From NCBI GenBank assembly GCA_023150875.1, contig JAKLKC010000027.1, positions 291 through 64,290 on the forward strand: 64,000 nt of DNA, written 5' to 3'. Both the position numbers and the translations under genes were made by a program. Source of the stretch: Myxococcota bacterium. Its GTDB lineage: Bacteria; Myxococcota_A; UBA796; UBA9615; JAKLKC01. Of this stretch, positions 15,953 through 27,974 are shown one piece after another. A model generated the notes under the pieces. The model was not told where the DNA came from. It was given only the letters and a program-made list of their open reading frames with translations, and ran no database searches. Position 1 is the stretch's first letter. Each line of letters starts with the position of its first letter.

Positions 15953-16878
15953 TACCCGACCCGCCCGAAGCCGCGCCGGGCACCGGCCACGGCCCCGTCG
16001 CAGAGGTCACCCTCCGCCTCGGCCCCCGTTCGTGCCCCGCCCGGGACGTTCTCGCCCGGGACTTCCCCGGGCTCCCGCCTCCGGCAGCGGTCCCGACGGG
16101 CCTGCCCCGGCTGGAGATCGACCTGGACGCCTTCGACCGCCCCGGGGCCGACCTGCTCGACTTCGATCGGCAGGTGCACGGGGCCGAGGACCGCGGGCCC
16201 TTTCACCTGGTGCTCCGGGCCGGTGCCCCGGGGAGCGGAGCCCTCACCGCCGCCGGCCGTGCCCTGCTCCGCTGGCAGCGGCTGATCCCCGCCCACAACC
16301 TCCCCTCGCGCCGACCGCCCTTCCCGGACGTCATGCGACTCCACCGCGGCCTCCACGACCGGACCCGACCCCTGGTGCGCGCCGACCACGACCACGCCCT
16401 CGACGCCTGGCAGTGGACGCTTCGCCTGGATCCCCGTGCCCCGCTGGAGGTCCAGCTCGCCGCCCTCCTCCACGACATCGAGAGGCTGGACTCCGAGGCG
16501 GACGCCCGGGTCGAACACCTCGCCCCCGACTACGACGCGTTCAAGCGCGCCCACGCCTGGGCCGGAGCCGCCCGCGCCCGCCGCCTCCTCGCGCTCGCGG
16601 GGTGCGAACGGACCACGGCTTCCCGGGTGGAGGCCCTGATCTCGTTCCACGAGGGCCCTGGACTCCATCCCACCGATCCGTCCGCCGCCCAGGCCGTCGC
16701 CGACGCCGACGCGCTGAGCTTCTTCTCACTCAACTGCGCGGGATACCTGGAGTATTTCGGTGTGGCGCGCACTCGCATGAAGGTGGACTGGACGCTGCGC
16801 CGCATGTCCCCCCGGGCGCGGGACCAGGTCCGCCGCGCCCGGTTGCCCGCCACCGTCGAGGCGATGCTTCCCCCCTGA
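15949..16878 (+). CDS. HD-domain metal-dependent phosphohydrolase-like protein
   Basis: About 309 aa. The frame is open from the end of the previous gene; GAGGAGG at 15933-15939 points to CTG 15949 (overlapping the previous stop) as start, though an internal GTG such as 16174 cannot be excluded. The C-terminal half holds an HD domain: RADHDHALDAWQWTLRLD, the metal pair in LAALLHDIERLD, then ALISFHEGPG and VADADALSFFSLNCAGYLEY. The N-terminal 110 residues are a less conserved domain. HD proteins hydrolyse phosphates or, in some cases, oxygenate inositol-like diols; with an inositol synthase in the operon either is possible. Confidence 0.7.
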   Translation: MIPDPPEAAPGTGHGPVAEVTLRLGPRSCPARDVLARDFPGLPPPAAVPTGLPRLEIDLDAFDRPGADLLDFDRQVHGAEDRGPFHLVLRAGAPGSGALTAAGRALLRWQRLIPAHNLPSRRPPFPDVMRLHRGLHDRTRPLVRADHDHALDAWQWTLRLDPRAPLEVQLAALLHDIERLDSEADARVEHLAPDYDAFKRAHAWAGAARARRLLALAGCERTTASRVEALISFHEGPGLHPTDPSAAQAVADADALSFFSLNCAGYLEYFGVARTRMKVDWTLRRMSPRARDQVRRARLPATVEAMLPP

Positions 16879-16931
16879 GAGCGGCCCCCCCTCCTTTCCC
16901 CCGCGCACGGGCTGTGATACTGCGTGCCCCC

Positions 16932-18644
16932 ATGGACACCGCCACCGCCATCGCCCGCACCATCCTCGAGGGGTTCGACAAGCACTACCGGATCTTCAGG
17001 GAGACCAGCGCGGCGGCGCAGGGCCGGTTCGAGCGGGGGGCCTGGACCGAGGTCATCGAGGCAGGCCAGCTCCGGATCGACATGTACGACCGGCGGGTGG
17101 TCGAGGCGGTGGAGGCGATCACCTCGCGCTTCCCCGACCTGGGCACGTCGGAGCGGCACTGGCCCGCCATCAAGCGGGCCTATATCGAGCTGCTGTACGA
17201 CCACCGCCAGCCCGAGTGCGCCGAGACCTTCTTCAACTCGGTGGCGACCCGGCTGCTGCACCGGACCTACTACAGCAACCGCTACATCTTCTGGCGCCCC
17301 GCCGTCGCCGCCGAGCACATCGACGCGGAGCAGCCCACCTACCGCTGCTACTACCCCACCGAGACCGGCCTGCTGCCCGCGCTGCGCCAGATCCTCGAGG
17401 ACTTCGGCCTCGGCCTGCCCCTCGCCGATGCCCGATCATCACTGCGTCATCTCCTCCGGGCGGTGCGGATCTGGTTCCCCGAGCCCAGCGCCGTCCAGCC
17501 CAACTTCCAGTTCCAGGTGCTCTCGTCGCTGTTCTTCCGCAACAAGATGGCGTACCTGGTGGGGCGGATGGTCAACGGACCGCGGCAGCACCCCTTCGTC
17601 GTCGCCCTCACCCGCTCCCCCGGCGGCGAGCTGCGGGTGGATGCGCTGATCCACGAGCGGGCCCACCTGGTGAACCTGTTCGGGGTCGCCCACGCCTACT
17701 TCATGGTGGACATGGAGGTGCCCTCGTCGTGGGTCTCGTTCCTGCGGGGGATCCTGCCGGACAAGAGGACCTCCGAGCTCTACACTGCGGTCGGCCTCCA
17801 GAAGCAGGGCAAGACGCTGTTCTTCCGGGACCTCCACGCCCACCTCAAGCACTCCACGGACCGCTTCGTGGTCGCCCAGGGGAAGAGGGGCATGGTGATG
17901 GTGGTCTTCACCCTGCCGTCCTTCCCCTACGTGTTCAAGGTCATCCGGGACCGCTTCGCGCCCCCCAAGGCGATCACCCGGGAGCAGGTCAAGGAGAAGT
18001 ACCGGCTGGTGAAGCTCCACGACCGCGTGGGACGCCTCGCCGACACCCTGGAGTACTCCGACGTCGCCCTCCCCCGGGACCGCTTCGACCCCGCGCTCCT
18101 GGACGAGCTGGCGCGCCTCGCCCCCTCTAGCATCGAGCACGACGGCGACCACCTGGTGATCCGCCACATGTACATCGAGCAGCGGATGACGCCCCTGGAT
18201 ATCTACCTGCACACCGGCGACGAGGCGGCGGTGCGCCACGGCATCCAGGAGTTCGGCCAGGCCCTCCGGGACCTCGCCGCCGCCAACGTCTTCGCGGGCG
18301 ACCTCCTCCCCAAGAACTTCGGCGTCACCGGGGAGGGGCGCGTCGTCTTCTATGACTTCGACGAGGTCTGCTACCTCACCGAGTGCAGGTTCCGCCGCGT
18401 CCCCGAGCCCCGCACCCACGAGGACGAGATGAGCGCCGAGCCCTGGTACAGCGTGGGGCCCAACGACGTGTTCCCCGAGGAGTTCGCCTCCTTCCTCCTG
18501 CCCGCCGGCCGCGCCCGCGACCTGTTCCGGGAGGTCCACGGCGACCTCATGGACCCCGGCTACTGGGCGCGGGTCCAGGCGGAGATCCGGTCCGGGACCG
18601 TCGGCGACGTCTTCCCCTATCCCGCCGAGCTCCGCTTCGCCTGA
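16932..18644 (+). CDS. aceK: Isocitrate dehydrogenase kinase/phosphatase
   Basis: 570 aa from ATG 16932, the usual length. AceK phosphorylates and dephosphorylates isocitrate dehydrogenase, so that isocitrate can enter the glyoxylate bypass during growth on acetate or fatty acids. Family phrases are clear throughout: TRLLHRTYYSNRYIFWRPAV in the regulatory half, FQFQVLSSLFFRNKMAYLVG, the kinase half with FPYVFKVIRDRFAPPK (the ATP-binding lysine), VIRHMYIEQRMTPLDIYL, and the loop FAGDLLPKNFGVTGEGRVVF followed by YDFDEVCYLTE (metal Asp). It stands alone, without aceA/aceB in the window, upstream of succinate dehydrogenase. Confidence 0.96.
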   Translation: MDTATAIARTILEGFDKHYRIFRETSAAAQGRFERGAWTEVIEAGQLRIDMYDRRVVEAVEAITSRFPDLGTSERHWPAIKRAYIELLYDHRQPECAETFFNSVATRLLHRTYYSNRYIFWRPAVAAEHIDAEQPTYRCYYPTETGLLPALRQILEDFGLGLPLADARSSLRHLLRAVRIWFPEPSAVQPNFQFQVLSSLFFRNKMAYLVGRMVNGPRQHPFVVALTRSPGGELRVDALIHERAHLVNLFGVAHAYFMVDMEVPSSWVSFLRGILPDKRTSELYTAVGLQKQGKTLFFRDLHAHLKHSTDRFVVAQGKRGMVMVVFTLPSFPYVFKVIRDRFAPPKAITREQVKEKYRLVKLHDRVGRLADTLEYSDVALPRDRFDPALLDELARLAPSSIEHDGDHLVIRHMYIEQRMTPLDIYLHTGDEAAVRHGIQEFGQALRDLAAANVFAGDLLPKNFGVTGEGRVVFYDFDEVCYLTECRFRRVPEPRTHEDEMSAEPWYSVGPNDVFPEEFASFLLPAGRARDLFREVHGDLMDPGYWARVQAEIRSGTVGDVFPYPAELRFA

Positions 18645-18768
18645 TCCTCCCGGGTCCGGGGGCGCTTCCCCGAGCGTCCCCGTCCTTGCGTCCCGGGATC
18701 TCCGGGCTAGATCCTGGCCCGCCGCGCGGGAGCCCGGGGCCTGGGCTTCGGGGGGCGGCGGGGGAGCG

Positions 18769-19464
18769 ATGGGGGCGAGGGCGGCACCGGCGCGGGGGGC
18801 GAGGGTGGAAGCGCACGTCCGCTTCTGGCACACCACCGTCGGCAAGAAGGCGGTCATGGCGGTGACCGGGCTGCTCATGGTCGGCTACGTCGTCGTGCAC
18901 CTCCTGGGGAACCTCCAGGTCTTCGCCGGGCGCGAGAGGGTCAATGCCTACGCCCTGTTCCTGAAGTCGGAGCCGGTGCTCCTCTGGGGGGTCCGGATCG
19001 TCCTGCTGGTCTCCCTCGTCCTGCACGTCGCCGCCGCCGTCCAGCTCGCGGCGCTCCGGCGGGAGGCGCGCCCGGCGGCCTACGCCGAGAAGAGACCCAC
19101 CGTCTCCACCTGGGCCTCTCGAGCGATGCTCGTCACGGGGGCCGGCACCCTCGCCTTCGTCGTGTATCACCTGCTTCACCTGACCTGGGGGGTGGTCCAC
19201 CCGGCGTTCTCCCACGAAGACGTCTACGGCAACGTGGTGGTGGGCTTCCTGTCGCTTCCGGTGGCCGCCGCCTACGCCGTCGGCCTCTTCTTCGTGGGCG
19301 CCCACATCTACCACGGCGGCGGCGCCATGTACCGCACCGTGGGGGTGAGCAATCCGAGACACGCGGGGGGACTCCAGCGCGCCGCCGCCGTCGCCGCCGT
19401 GGTCCTCGCCCTGGGATATGTGTCCATGCCCATCGCCGTACAGCTCGGCTGGGTGCGGCCGTGA
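18769..19464 (+). CDS. sdhC: Succinate dehydrogenase cytochrome b subunit (b558 type)
   Basis: 231 aa with five membrane segments: [80 protein letters not shown] and [19 protein letters not shown]. Conserved histidines in [20 protein letters not shown] and GAHIYHG can ligate two haems, as in single-subunit diheme cytochromes of Bacteroidetes and deltaproteobacterial enzymes. It anchors SdhA and SdhB to the inner membrane and passes electrons to quinone. The first in-frame ATG gives 12 extra residues before VEAHVRFWH; a GTG at the Val is an alternative start. The stop overlaps sdhA (GTGA). Confidence 0.92.
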   Translation: MGARAAPARGARVEAHVRFWHTTVGKKAVMAVTGLLMVGYVVVHLLGNLQVFAGRERVNAYALFLKSEPVLLWGVRIVLLVSLVLHVAAAVQLAALRREARPAAYAEKRPTVSTWASRAMLVTGAGTLAFVVYHLLHLTWGVVHPAFSHEDVYGNVVVGFLSLPVAAAYAVGLFFVGAHIYHGGGAMYRTVGVSNPRHAGGLQRAAAVAAVVLALGYVSMPIAVQLGWVRP

Positions 19465-21398
19465 CCGGGCCCGACGCCGTCGCCGATCCCCGCCTGGATG
19501 CACGGATCCCCACCGGCCCCGTCGCGCAGAAGTGGGAGCGCCGCCGCGACGAGGCGCGGCTGGTCAGCCCCACCAACAGGAGGCGATACAGGATCCTCGT
19601 GGTGGGCTCCGGTCTCGCCGGGGCGTCGGCCGCCGCCAGCCTCGGGGAGCTGGGCTACGGCGTCGACGTGTTCACGTATCACGACAGCCCTCGCCGGGCC
19701 CACAGCATCGCCGCCCAGGGGGGGATCAACGCCGCCAAGGACTATCGGAACGACGGGGACAGCGTGGCGCGGCTGTTCGCCGACACGGTCAAGGGCGGGG
19801 ACTTCCGGTCCCGGGAGGCAAACGTGTATCGCCTCGCCCAGCTCTCGGTCCGCATCATCGATCAGTGCGTCGCCCAGGGGGTCCCCTTCGCCCGGGAGTA
19901 CGGTGGCACCCTCGCCAACCGGTCCTTCGGGGGGACCCAGGTGTCCCGCACCTTCTACGCCCGGGGCCAGACGGGGCAGCAGCTCCTCCTGGGGGCGTAT
20001 CAAGCGCTGTTGCGACAGGCGGCCCTCGGCTCCGTCGACGTCCACCCCCGCACCGAGATGCTCGACCTCGTCGTGGAGGCGGGCCGCGCCCGGGGGATCG
20101 TGACCCGGGACCTGGGCGACGGGAGGCTCCGGGTGTGGACGGGGGACGCGGTGGTGCTCGCGACCGGCGGTTACGGGAACGTTTACCACCTGTCCACGAA
20201 TGCCCGGAACTCCAACGCCACAGCCATCTGGCGGGCCCATCGGCGGGGAGCCCTCTTCGCCAACCCCTGCTTCACCCAGATCCACCCCACCTGCATCCCC
20301 GTCGCCGGCGCCCACCAGTCGAAGCTCACGCTGATGAGCGAGTCCCTGCGCAACGACGGGAGGATCTGGGTGCCCGCGCGCCCCGGGGATCGGCGCCCCC
20401 CCGACCAGGTCCCCGAGGGGGACCGAGACTACTACCTGGAGCGGGCGTACCCCGCCTTCGGCAACCTGGTTCCCCGGGACGTGGCCTCCCGGGCCGCGAA
20501 GCGGGTCTGCGACGAGGGGAGGGGCGTGGGGCCGGGGGGCCTCGGCGTCTACCTGGACTTCCGGGACTCCGTGGAGCGCCTGGGGGTCGAGACCATCCGG
20601 GAGCGATACGGAAACCTCTTCGACATGTATCGTCGCATCACCGACGAGGACCCCTATCGCCTGCCCATGCGGATCTATCCGGCCATCCACTACACCATGG
20701 GCGGCCTGTGGGTGGACTACGACCTGATGAGCGACCTCCGGGGCCTCTTCGTGCTCGGCGAGGCGAACTTCTCGGAGCACGGGGCCAACCGGCTGGGGGC
20801 CAGCGCCCTGATGCAGGGGCTCGCCGACGGGTACTTCGTCCTCCCCATCACCATCGGGGACTTCCTGGCACGGCACGCGCCGGAGAGTCTCGCCCCGGAC
20901 CACCCCGCCTGTGCCGAAGCTCGTACCGACGTGGAGGCCCGCCTGGACCGCCTCCGGTCGGGCCGCGGCTCCCGCACCGTCGACTCCTTCCACCGGGAGC
21001 TGGGGCGCCTCATGTGGGACTACTGCGGCATGTCCCGGAGCGCGGCGGGCCTCCGGGCCGCCCTGGAACGGATCCCCGCGCTGCGGGAGGAGTTCTGGCG
21101 CGACGTGAGGGTCGCCCCCGGGGAGCGGATCAACGAGTCCCTCGCCCGGGCGGGGAGGGTGGCGGACTTCATGGAGCTGGCGGAGCTGATGTGCGTCGAC
21201 GCCCTTCACCGGGAGGAGTCCTGCGGCGGCCACTTCCGGGTGGAGCACCAGTCCGAGGACGGGGAGGCGCTGCGGGACGACGAGGGGTTCTCCTACGTCG
21301 CCGCATGGGAGTGGCGGGGCCCGGGGGAGGCGCCGGTCCTCCACCGCGAGCCCCTCCAGTTCGACCGGGTGAAGCCGGCCCGGAGGAGCTACCGGTGA
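19461..21398 (+). CDS. sdhA: Succinate dehydrogenase flavoprotein subunit
   Basis: 645 aa from GTG 19461. It oxidises succinate to fumarate with covalent FAD. The dinucleotide fold is [38 protein letters not shown] carries the His that binds FAD covalently; [17 protein letters not shown] and [12 protein letters not shown] are FAD and substrate-site motifs; [20 protein letters not shown] and [20 protein letters not shown] complete the capping and FAD region. The length and the missing C-terminal extension match the non-classical Bacillus/Bacteroides-type enzyme that pairs with the five-helix cytochrome encoded just upstream. The gene order C-A-B and four-base overlaps indicate one transcript. 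Confidence 0.96.
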   Translation: MTGPDAVADPRLDARIPTGPVAQKWERRRDEARLVSPTNRRRYRILVVGSGLAGASAAASLGELGYGVDVFTYHDSPRRAHSIAAQGGINAAKDYRNDGDSVARLFADTVKGGDFRSREANVYRLAQLSVRIIDQCVAQGVPFAREYGGTLANRSFGGTQVSRTFYARGQTGQQLLLGAYQALLRQAALGSVDVHPRTEMLDLVVEAGRARGIVTRDLGDGRLRVWTGDAVVLATGGYGNVYHLSTNARNSNATAIWRAHRRGALFANPCFTQIHPTCIPVAGAHQSKLTLMSESLRNDGRIWVPARPGDRRPPDQVPEGDRDYYLERAYPAFGNLVPRDVASRAAKRVCDEGRGVGPGGLGVYLDFRDSVERLGVETIRERYGNLFDMYRRITDEDPYRLPMRIYPAIHYTMGGLWVDYDLMSDLRGLFVLGEANFSEHGANRLGASALMQGLADGYFVLPITIGDFLARHAPESLAPDHPACAEARTDVEARLDRLRSGRGSRTVDSFHRELGRLMWDYCGMSRSAAGLRAALERIPALREEFWRDVRVAPGERINESLARAGRVADFMELAELMCVDALHREESCGGHFRVEHQSEDGEALRDDEGFSYVAAWEWRGPGEAPVLHREPLQFDRVKPARRSYR

Positions 21399-22234
21399 TC
21401 CGCCTGGTCCTCCACGTGTGGCGCCAGGCCGGCCCCAGCGAGCCCGGGCGGTTCGAGCGATACGAGGCCACCGAGGTCGAGCCCGACATGTCCTTCCTGG
21501 AGATGCTGGACGTCGTCAACGAGCGGCTGGTCCTGGAGGGGAGGGACCCCATCGCCTTCGAGAGCGACTGCCGGGAGGGGATCTGCGGGTCCTGCGGGTT
21601 CATGGTGGACGGCGTCGCCCACGGGCCCGGTCGCGGCGCGGCCATCTGCCAGGTCCACATGCGACAGTTCCGGGACGGGGAGGACCTGCGGATCGAGCCC
21701 TGGCGGGCCCGGGCCTTCCCGGTCCTGAAGGACCTGGTCGTCGACCGCTCCGCCCTGGACCGGATCGTGGCCGGGGGCGGCTACGTGTCGGTGCCCACGG
21801 GGAGCGCCCCCGAGGCCAACACCCTGCCGGTGCCGAAGCCCCAGGCGGAGCTCGCCCTGGACGCGGCGATCTGCATCGGCTGCGGAGCCTGCGTGGCCGC
21901 CTGCCCCAACGCCTCGGCCTCCCTGTTCGCGGGGGCGAAGGTCGCCCACCTGGGCCGCCTGCCCCAGGGCCAGCCCGAGCGCCACGCCCGCGCCCGGGGG
22001 ATCGTGGGGGCCATGGACGCCGAGGGATTCGGGCACTGCACCTTCATCGGCGAGTGCTCCGCCGCCTGCCCCAAGTCGATCCCCATCGAGGTGATCTCGT
22101 TCATGCAGCGGGACTTCATCCGGGCGTCCTGGTCCCGGAGGGAGTGGCGGCCGGGGATCGCGGGGGGGCCGTGGTTCCGCGGCGGGTCGGGACCGGTGGG
22201 GGATCCGGGGTCGTCGGAGGGGGACGAGCGGTAG
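21395..22234 (+). CDS. sdhB: Succinate dehydrogenase iron-sulfur subunit
   Basis: 279 aa from GTG 21395, overlapping sdhA by four bases. The N-terminal ferredoxin domain carries the [2Fe-2S] ligands in [19 protein letters not shown] and the later Cys in GAAICQVHM. The C-terminal domain binds the other clusters with [20 protein letters not shown] and [19 protein letters not shown]. It relays electrons from SdhA to the cytochrome. The last 30 residues ([10 protein letters not shown] onwards) are a low-complexity extension with no family counterpart. Confidence 0.95.
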   Translation: MIRLVLHVWRQAGPSEPGRFERYEATEVEPDMSFLEMLDVVNERLVLEGRDPIAFESDCREGICGSCGFMVDGVAHGPGRGAAICQVHMRQFRDGEDLRIEPWRARAFPVLKDLVVDRSALDRIVAGGGYVSVPTGSAPEANTLPVPKPQAELALDAAICIGCGACVAACPNASASLFAGAKVAHLGRLPQGQPERHARARGIVGAMDAEGFGHCTFIGECSAACPKSIPIEVISFMQRDFIRASWSRREWRPGIAGGPWFRGGSGPVGDPGSSEGDER

Positions 22235-22260
22235 GCGTGCCGTCTCGCCCTTCGGAGAGC

Positions 22261-22291
22261 TTGGACGGCGGTGGGCCCGAGGCGGTAGACT
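22261..22291 (+). promoter_or_regulatory. Promoter candidate before the VAO-type flavoenzyme
   Basis: TTGGAC at 22261-22266 and TAGACT at 22286-22291 are separated by 19 bases, about 70 bases before the GTG start. Spacing is slightly long. It would allow transcription separate from the sdh genes. Confidence 0.3.
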
Positions 22292-22358
22292 GCGGCACCG
22301 CGGCGGCGGGGAGCAGAGCGGGTACCCGAGGGGGGCGGGGCTTCCGGAGGCGGACATC

Positions 22359-24014
22359 GTGACGAACCAGGTCGGTGGGCTGACGGGCGCCCTGGCGGAG
22401 TGGCGCGCCCTGCTCGGGGATCGGCGCGTCTCCGACGAGGTCGATGCGGCGGTGCGGTACGGCGCCAACGCCATCGGCGCCACGCGGCGGATCCCCGCCG
22501 CGCTCCGGCCCGGCACCCGGGAGGAGGTCCAGGAGCTCGTCCGCGTCGCGGCGCGGTGGCGCGTTCCCCTCTACCCGGTGAGCACCGGCCGGAACTGGGG
22601 CTACGGCGCGGCGAACCCCGTCGTGGACGGGTGCGTGGTGGTGGACCTCTCGGGGATGGACCGGGTGGTGGAGTTCGACCGCGAGCTGGGCCTCGTCACC
22701 GTGGAGCCCGGCGTCACCCAGGGGGGGCTCGCCGAGTTCCTGGAGCGGGAGGGATTGCCCTTCCTGGTGCCGGTGCACGGCGGCGGCCCCGGGTGCTCCC
22801 TGCTGGGCAACGCCATGGAGCGGGGCTACGGGATCACCCCCCACGCCGACCACTTCGGCGCGCTGACGACCCTCGAGGCGGTGCTCCCCGACGGGTCCAT
22901 GTATCATGGGGCGCTGGCGAGCCTGGGGGGCGGGCTGGTGGACCGGGCCTTCAAGTGGGGGGTCGGGCCCTACCTCGACGGGATCTTCAGCCAGGGCGGC
23001 TACGGCATCGTCACCCGGGCCACCTTCGCCCTCGCCCCCGTCCCCGAGCACCTGGAGGTCTTCTTCTTCACCGTCCCCGCGGAGGAGGGGCTGGAGAGGG
23101 CGGTCCTGGCGGTCCGGGAGGTCCAGCGGCGCCTCCCCGGCCTGGTGGGGTCCACCAACCTGATGAACGCCCGGCGGATGCTCTCCATGGTGGCTCCCTA
23201 CCCCTCGGACCGGGTCCCCGCGGGCCAGACGATGCCCCGGGAACTGGTGGCCTCCCTGGCCGGGGGCCTCCAGATCGGAGCCTGGACGGGGCTGGGGGCG
23301 ATCTACGGCACCCGGCGGACCGCGGCGGCGGCCCGCGGCGCCGTGAAGGAGGCCCTCCGGGGCGTGGCCTCCCGCAGCGTCTTCCTCTCATCCACCGAGG
23401 CGAGCTGGGCCAGCCGCGTCGCGGGATGGCTGCCCGAAGCCCTCCGCCCCCGGGAAGCCCGTTACGTCGGCCTCCTCCAGGGGGCGCTCCAGATCCTGGG
23501 GGGACGGCCGAGCAACGTCGCCCTGCGCCTGGCCTACTGGCGGGGAGGCAGACTGCCCGAGGGAAACACCCCCCTGGACCCCGCCCGGGACGGCTGTGGG
23601 ATCCTCTGGTACGCCCCCCTGGTCCCCCTGCTCCCGGACCGGGTGCGGACCTACGTGGGGGGGGTGGAGGCCACCTGCCTGGAGCACGGGATCGAGCCCC
23701 TGATCACCCTCACGAGCCTCTCCGACCGCTGCTTCGACAGCACCGTGCCCGTGCTCTACGACCCCGCCGACGCCGCCATGGCGGACCGGGCGCGCGCCTG
23801 CTACCGCGCCCTCTTCGAGGGGGGGCGGGCGGAGGGCTTCGTGCCCTACCGGGCCGGGATCGACTCCATGGGCTGGTACACCGGCAGCGGCGGCCCCTCC
23901 TGGGCGCTGGCGGCGCGGATCAAGAGGGCAGTGGACCCCCACGGGATCATCGCTCCCGGCCGCTACGTGCCGACGGAGGTCGCCGGGGGCGGTGGCGAGG
24001 GCGGGGGAACCTGA
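22359..24014 (+). CDS. FAD-binding oxidase/dehydrogenase, 4-cresol dehydrogenase / vanillyl-alcohol oxidase type
   Basis: 551 aa from GTG 22359, with GGAGG eight bases upstream. The FAD-binding (PCMH-type) domain shows LYPVSTGRNWGYGAANPVVD, VVVDLSGMDRVVEFDRELGL and VTVEPGVTQGGLAEFL. The phrase FKWGVGPYLDGIFSQGGYGI is the counterpart of the cresol-dehydrogenase segment before the cap domain. A C-terminal FAD segment ends PHGIIAPGRYVP. Members oxidise para-alkyl phenols or similar alcohols, with electrons passed to a cytochrome or oxygen. No cytochrome partner gene is adjacent. The 30-residue N-terminal part is soluble and no signal peptide is seen. Confidence 0.8.
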   Translation: MTNQVGGLTGALAEWRALLGDRRVSDEVDAAVRYGANAIGATRRIPAALRPGTREEVQELVRVAARWRVPLYPVSTGRNWGYGAANPVVDGCVVVDLSGMDRVVEFDRELGLVTVEPGVTQGGLAEFLEREGLPFLVPVHGGGPGCSLLGNAMERGYGITPHADHFGALTTLEAVLPDGSMYHGALASLGGGLVDRAFKWGVGPYLDGIFSQGGYGIVTRATFALAPVPEHLEVFFFTVPAEEGLERAVLAVREVQRRLPGLVGSTNLMNARRMLSMVAPYPSDRVPAGQTMPRELVASLAGGLQIGAWTGLGAIYGTRRTAAAARGAVKEALRGVASRSVFLSSTEASWASRVAGWLPEALRPREARYVGLLQGALQILGGRPSNVALRLAYWRGGRLPEGNTPLDPARDGCGILWYAPLVPLLPDRVRTYVGGVEATCLEHGIEPLITLTSLSDRCFDSTVPVLYDPADAAMADRARACYRALFEGGRAEGFVPYRAGIDSMGWYTGSGGPSWALAARIKRAVDPHGIIAPGRYVPTEVAGGGGEGGGT

Positions 24015-24132
24015 CAACCCCCCCGGGGTGTGCAACCTCCCTTCACCTGCTTATAGCTGGGGCCGAAGCCCGTGAAGACCCGCGCCCGGACGGTGGGGAG
24101 CCCCGTCATCCCGAGCGCCCCGCGAGGATCCC

Positions 24133-25224
24133 ATGCCCGTCCGACGTCATCTCCCCCACCTGGCCCCCGCCCTGGCAATCGGCCTGAGCGCCTGCGCCGG
24201 AGGGGCAGGGGGTCCCGCCGCCTCGTCCTCCTTCGACGCCGCCCCCGATCCCGTCGCCCGGGTGGGGGGACGGACCATCGCCCTCTCCGATCTCGACGCC
24301 GAGGTGGCGGCGGAGCTGGCCGAGGCGCGCCGCGAGGTCCACGAGGCTCGGGCCGAGGCCCTGGACGCGATGATCGACCGGCGGCTCCTGGAAGAGGAGG
24401 CCGAGAGGCGGGGCGTCTCCGTGGACGACCTCCTCCGGGCCGAGGTGCTGGAGAAGGTCGCCGAGCCGACCGAGGACCAGGTCCGCGCGGTCTACGACGA
24501 GAACGCCGAGCGGATCGGCAAGCCCATCGAGGAGGTCCAGGGGCCCATCCGCGATTTCTTGCGACAGCAGGCGGCCCAGGCGCAGGCGGCGACCTTCGTG
24601 TCGGGCCTTCGGGCGACGGCGGACGTGCGGATCTTCCTGGAGCCCCCGCGGGTGGAGGTCTCGGGAGACGACGACCCCCGCCTGGGCCCCGCGGACGCCC
24701 CGGTCACCCTCATCGAGTTCACCGACTTCCAGTGCCCCTTCTGCGGGCGGGCCCAGGGGACCCTGAAGGAGCTGCGGGAGCGCTACGGCGACCGCATCTC
24801 GGTGGTCGCCCGGGACTTCCCGCTGCCGATCCACGACTCGGCCCACCTGGCCGCCGAGGCGGCGGAGTGCGCCGACGACCAGGGTCGATACTGGGAGTAC
24901 CGGGAGCGCCTGTTCGCGGACCCCCAGGGGATGGACCGGGACGACCTGGTGGCGAGGGCCGGGGACGTCGGCCTCGTGATCGACCGGTTCGCCACCTGCC
25001 TCGACGGAGGGACCCACGCCGCCGAGGTGGACGCCGACGTGCAGGCGGGCTCGGAGGCGGGGGTCACCGGCACGCCCACCTTCTTCATCAACGGCAGGAT
25101 GCTCGCGGGCGCCCAACCCCTGGAGGCGTTCGTGAAGGTCATCGATGAGGAGCTGCGCCGGGCGGGGGTGGGACGCCCCGAGGCGAAGGGAGCCGGTGAG
25201 GCGCCGAAGGTGGCGACTCCCTGA
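24133..25224 (+). CDS. Lipoprotein fusing a SurA-like helical domain to a DsbA-type thioredoxin domain
   Basis: 363 aa from ATG 24133. The signal peptide ends in a lipobox (LAIGLSAC, Cys at about 21). Residues 35-150 resemble the N-terminal helical domain of SurA/parvulin chaperones: VARVGGRTIALSDLDAEVAA, ALDAMIDRRLLEEEAERRGV, then AVYDENAERIG. Residues about 180-345 are a DsbA/thioredoxin_4 domain with VTLIEFTDFQCPFCGRAQGT (active site CPFC) and the cis-Pro loop GVTGTPTFFINGRML. It is probably a periplasmic, membrane-tethered folding factor coupling chaperone and disulfide activity. Its stop lies 9 bases from the end of the convergent lon gene. Confidence 0.85.
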   Translation: MPVRRHLPHLAPALAIGLSACAGGAGGPAASSSFDAAPDPVARVGGRTIALSDLDAEVAAELAEARREVHEARAEALDAMIDRRLLEEEAERRGVSVDDLLRAEVLEKVAEPTEDQVRAVYDENAERIGKPIEEVQGPIRDFLRQQAAQAQAATFVSGLRATADVRIFLEPPRVEVSGDDDPRLGPADAPVTLIEFTDFQCPFCGRAQGTLKELRERYGDRISVVARDFPLPIHDSAHLAAEAAECADDQGRYWEYRERLFADPQGMDRDDLVARAGDVGLVIDRFATCLDGGTHAAEVDADVQAGSEAGVTGTPTFFINGRMLAGAQPLEAFVKVIDEELRRAGVGRPEAKGAGEAPKVATP

Positions 25225-25233
25225 TCCGAGGGT

Positions 25234-27636
<2,403 letters not shown>

Positions 27637-27716
27637 GGATACTCCTGGGATCCCGTGGGATCCGGGGCGCCTCCCCACCACCCGGGGCCATTCGGTCTCT
27701 ACGGATGGGTGACGCC

Positions 27717-27751
27717 TGAACGAAAGCTATATTCGTTCACGGCGACGTCAA
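27717..27751 (-). promoter_or_regulatory. lon promoter overlapped by a perfect inverted repeat
   Basis: On the minus strand TTGACG (27746-27751) and TAGCTT (27724-27729) are separated by 16 bases, a good vegetative promoter. The palindrome TGAACGAA-N7-TTCGTTCA at 27717-27739 covers the -10 element. It does not match CIRCE. A repressor bound here would block polymerase, so lon is probably under a specific heat or protein-damage regulator encoded elsewhere. Confidence 0.6.
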
Positions 27752-27907
27752 GTCCGCCCCCCGAATTCTCCCGTCCGGCGGCCTGGGATCCAGTCCTGGT
27801 GCAGCCCGGCCCGTGCGGGGGAGGCTCCCGCCGGCCAGACGTCCAAGCGGGCCGCGGTGGCTCGCAGCGAGGGCACCGGTTTGGAAGAGCCCAGCCTCGT
27901 GGCCGCC

Positions 27908-27936
27908 TTGACGCGGTGGCGAGCGTGCAGGACACT
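27908..27936 (+). promoter_or_regulatory. Promoter candidate before the DUF4282 gene
   Basis: TTGACG at 27908-27913 and GACACT at 27931-27936, 17 bases apart, end 38 bases before the GTG start. The -35 is near consensus; the -10 is weaker. Confidence 0.45.
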
Positions 27937-27974
27937 CTCGGACGGTGCCCGCGACGGGCCCAGGGGAGGCTCCC

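Larger units (their letters stand above)
27637..27974. other. Divergent intergenic region between lon and the DUF4282 gene
   Basis: 338 bases without a credible gene. The lon-proximal part holds the lon promoter and palindromic operator; the other end holds a promoter candidate for the DUF4282 gene. A GC-rich middle (27780-27900) shows nothing convincing. Confidence 0.6.
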
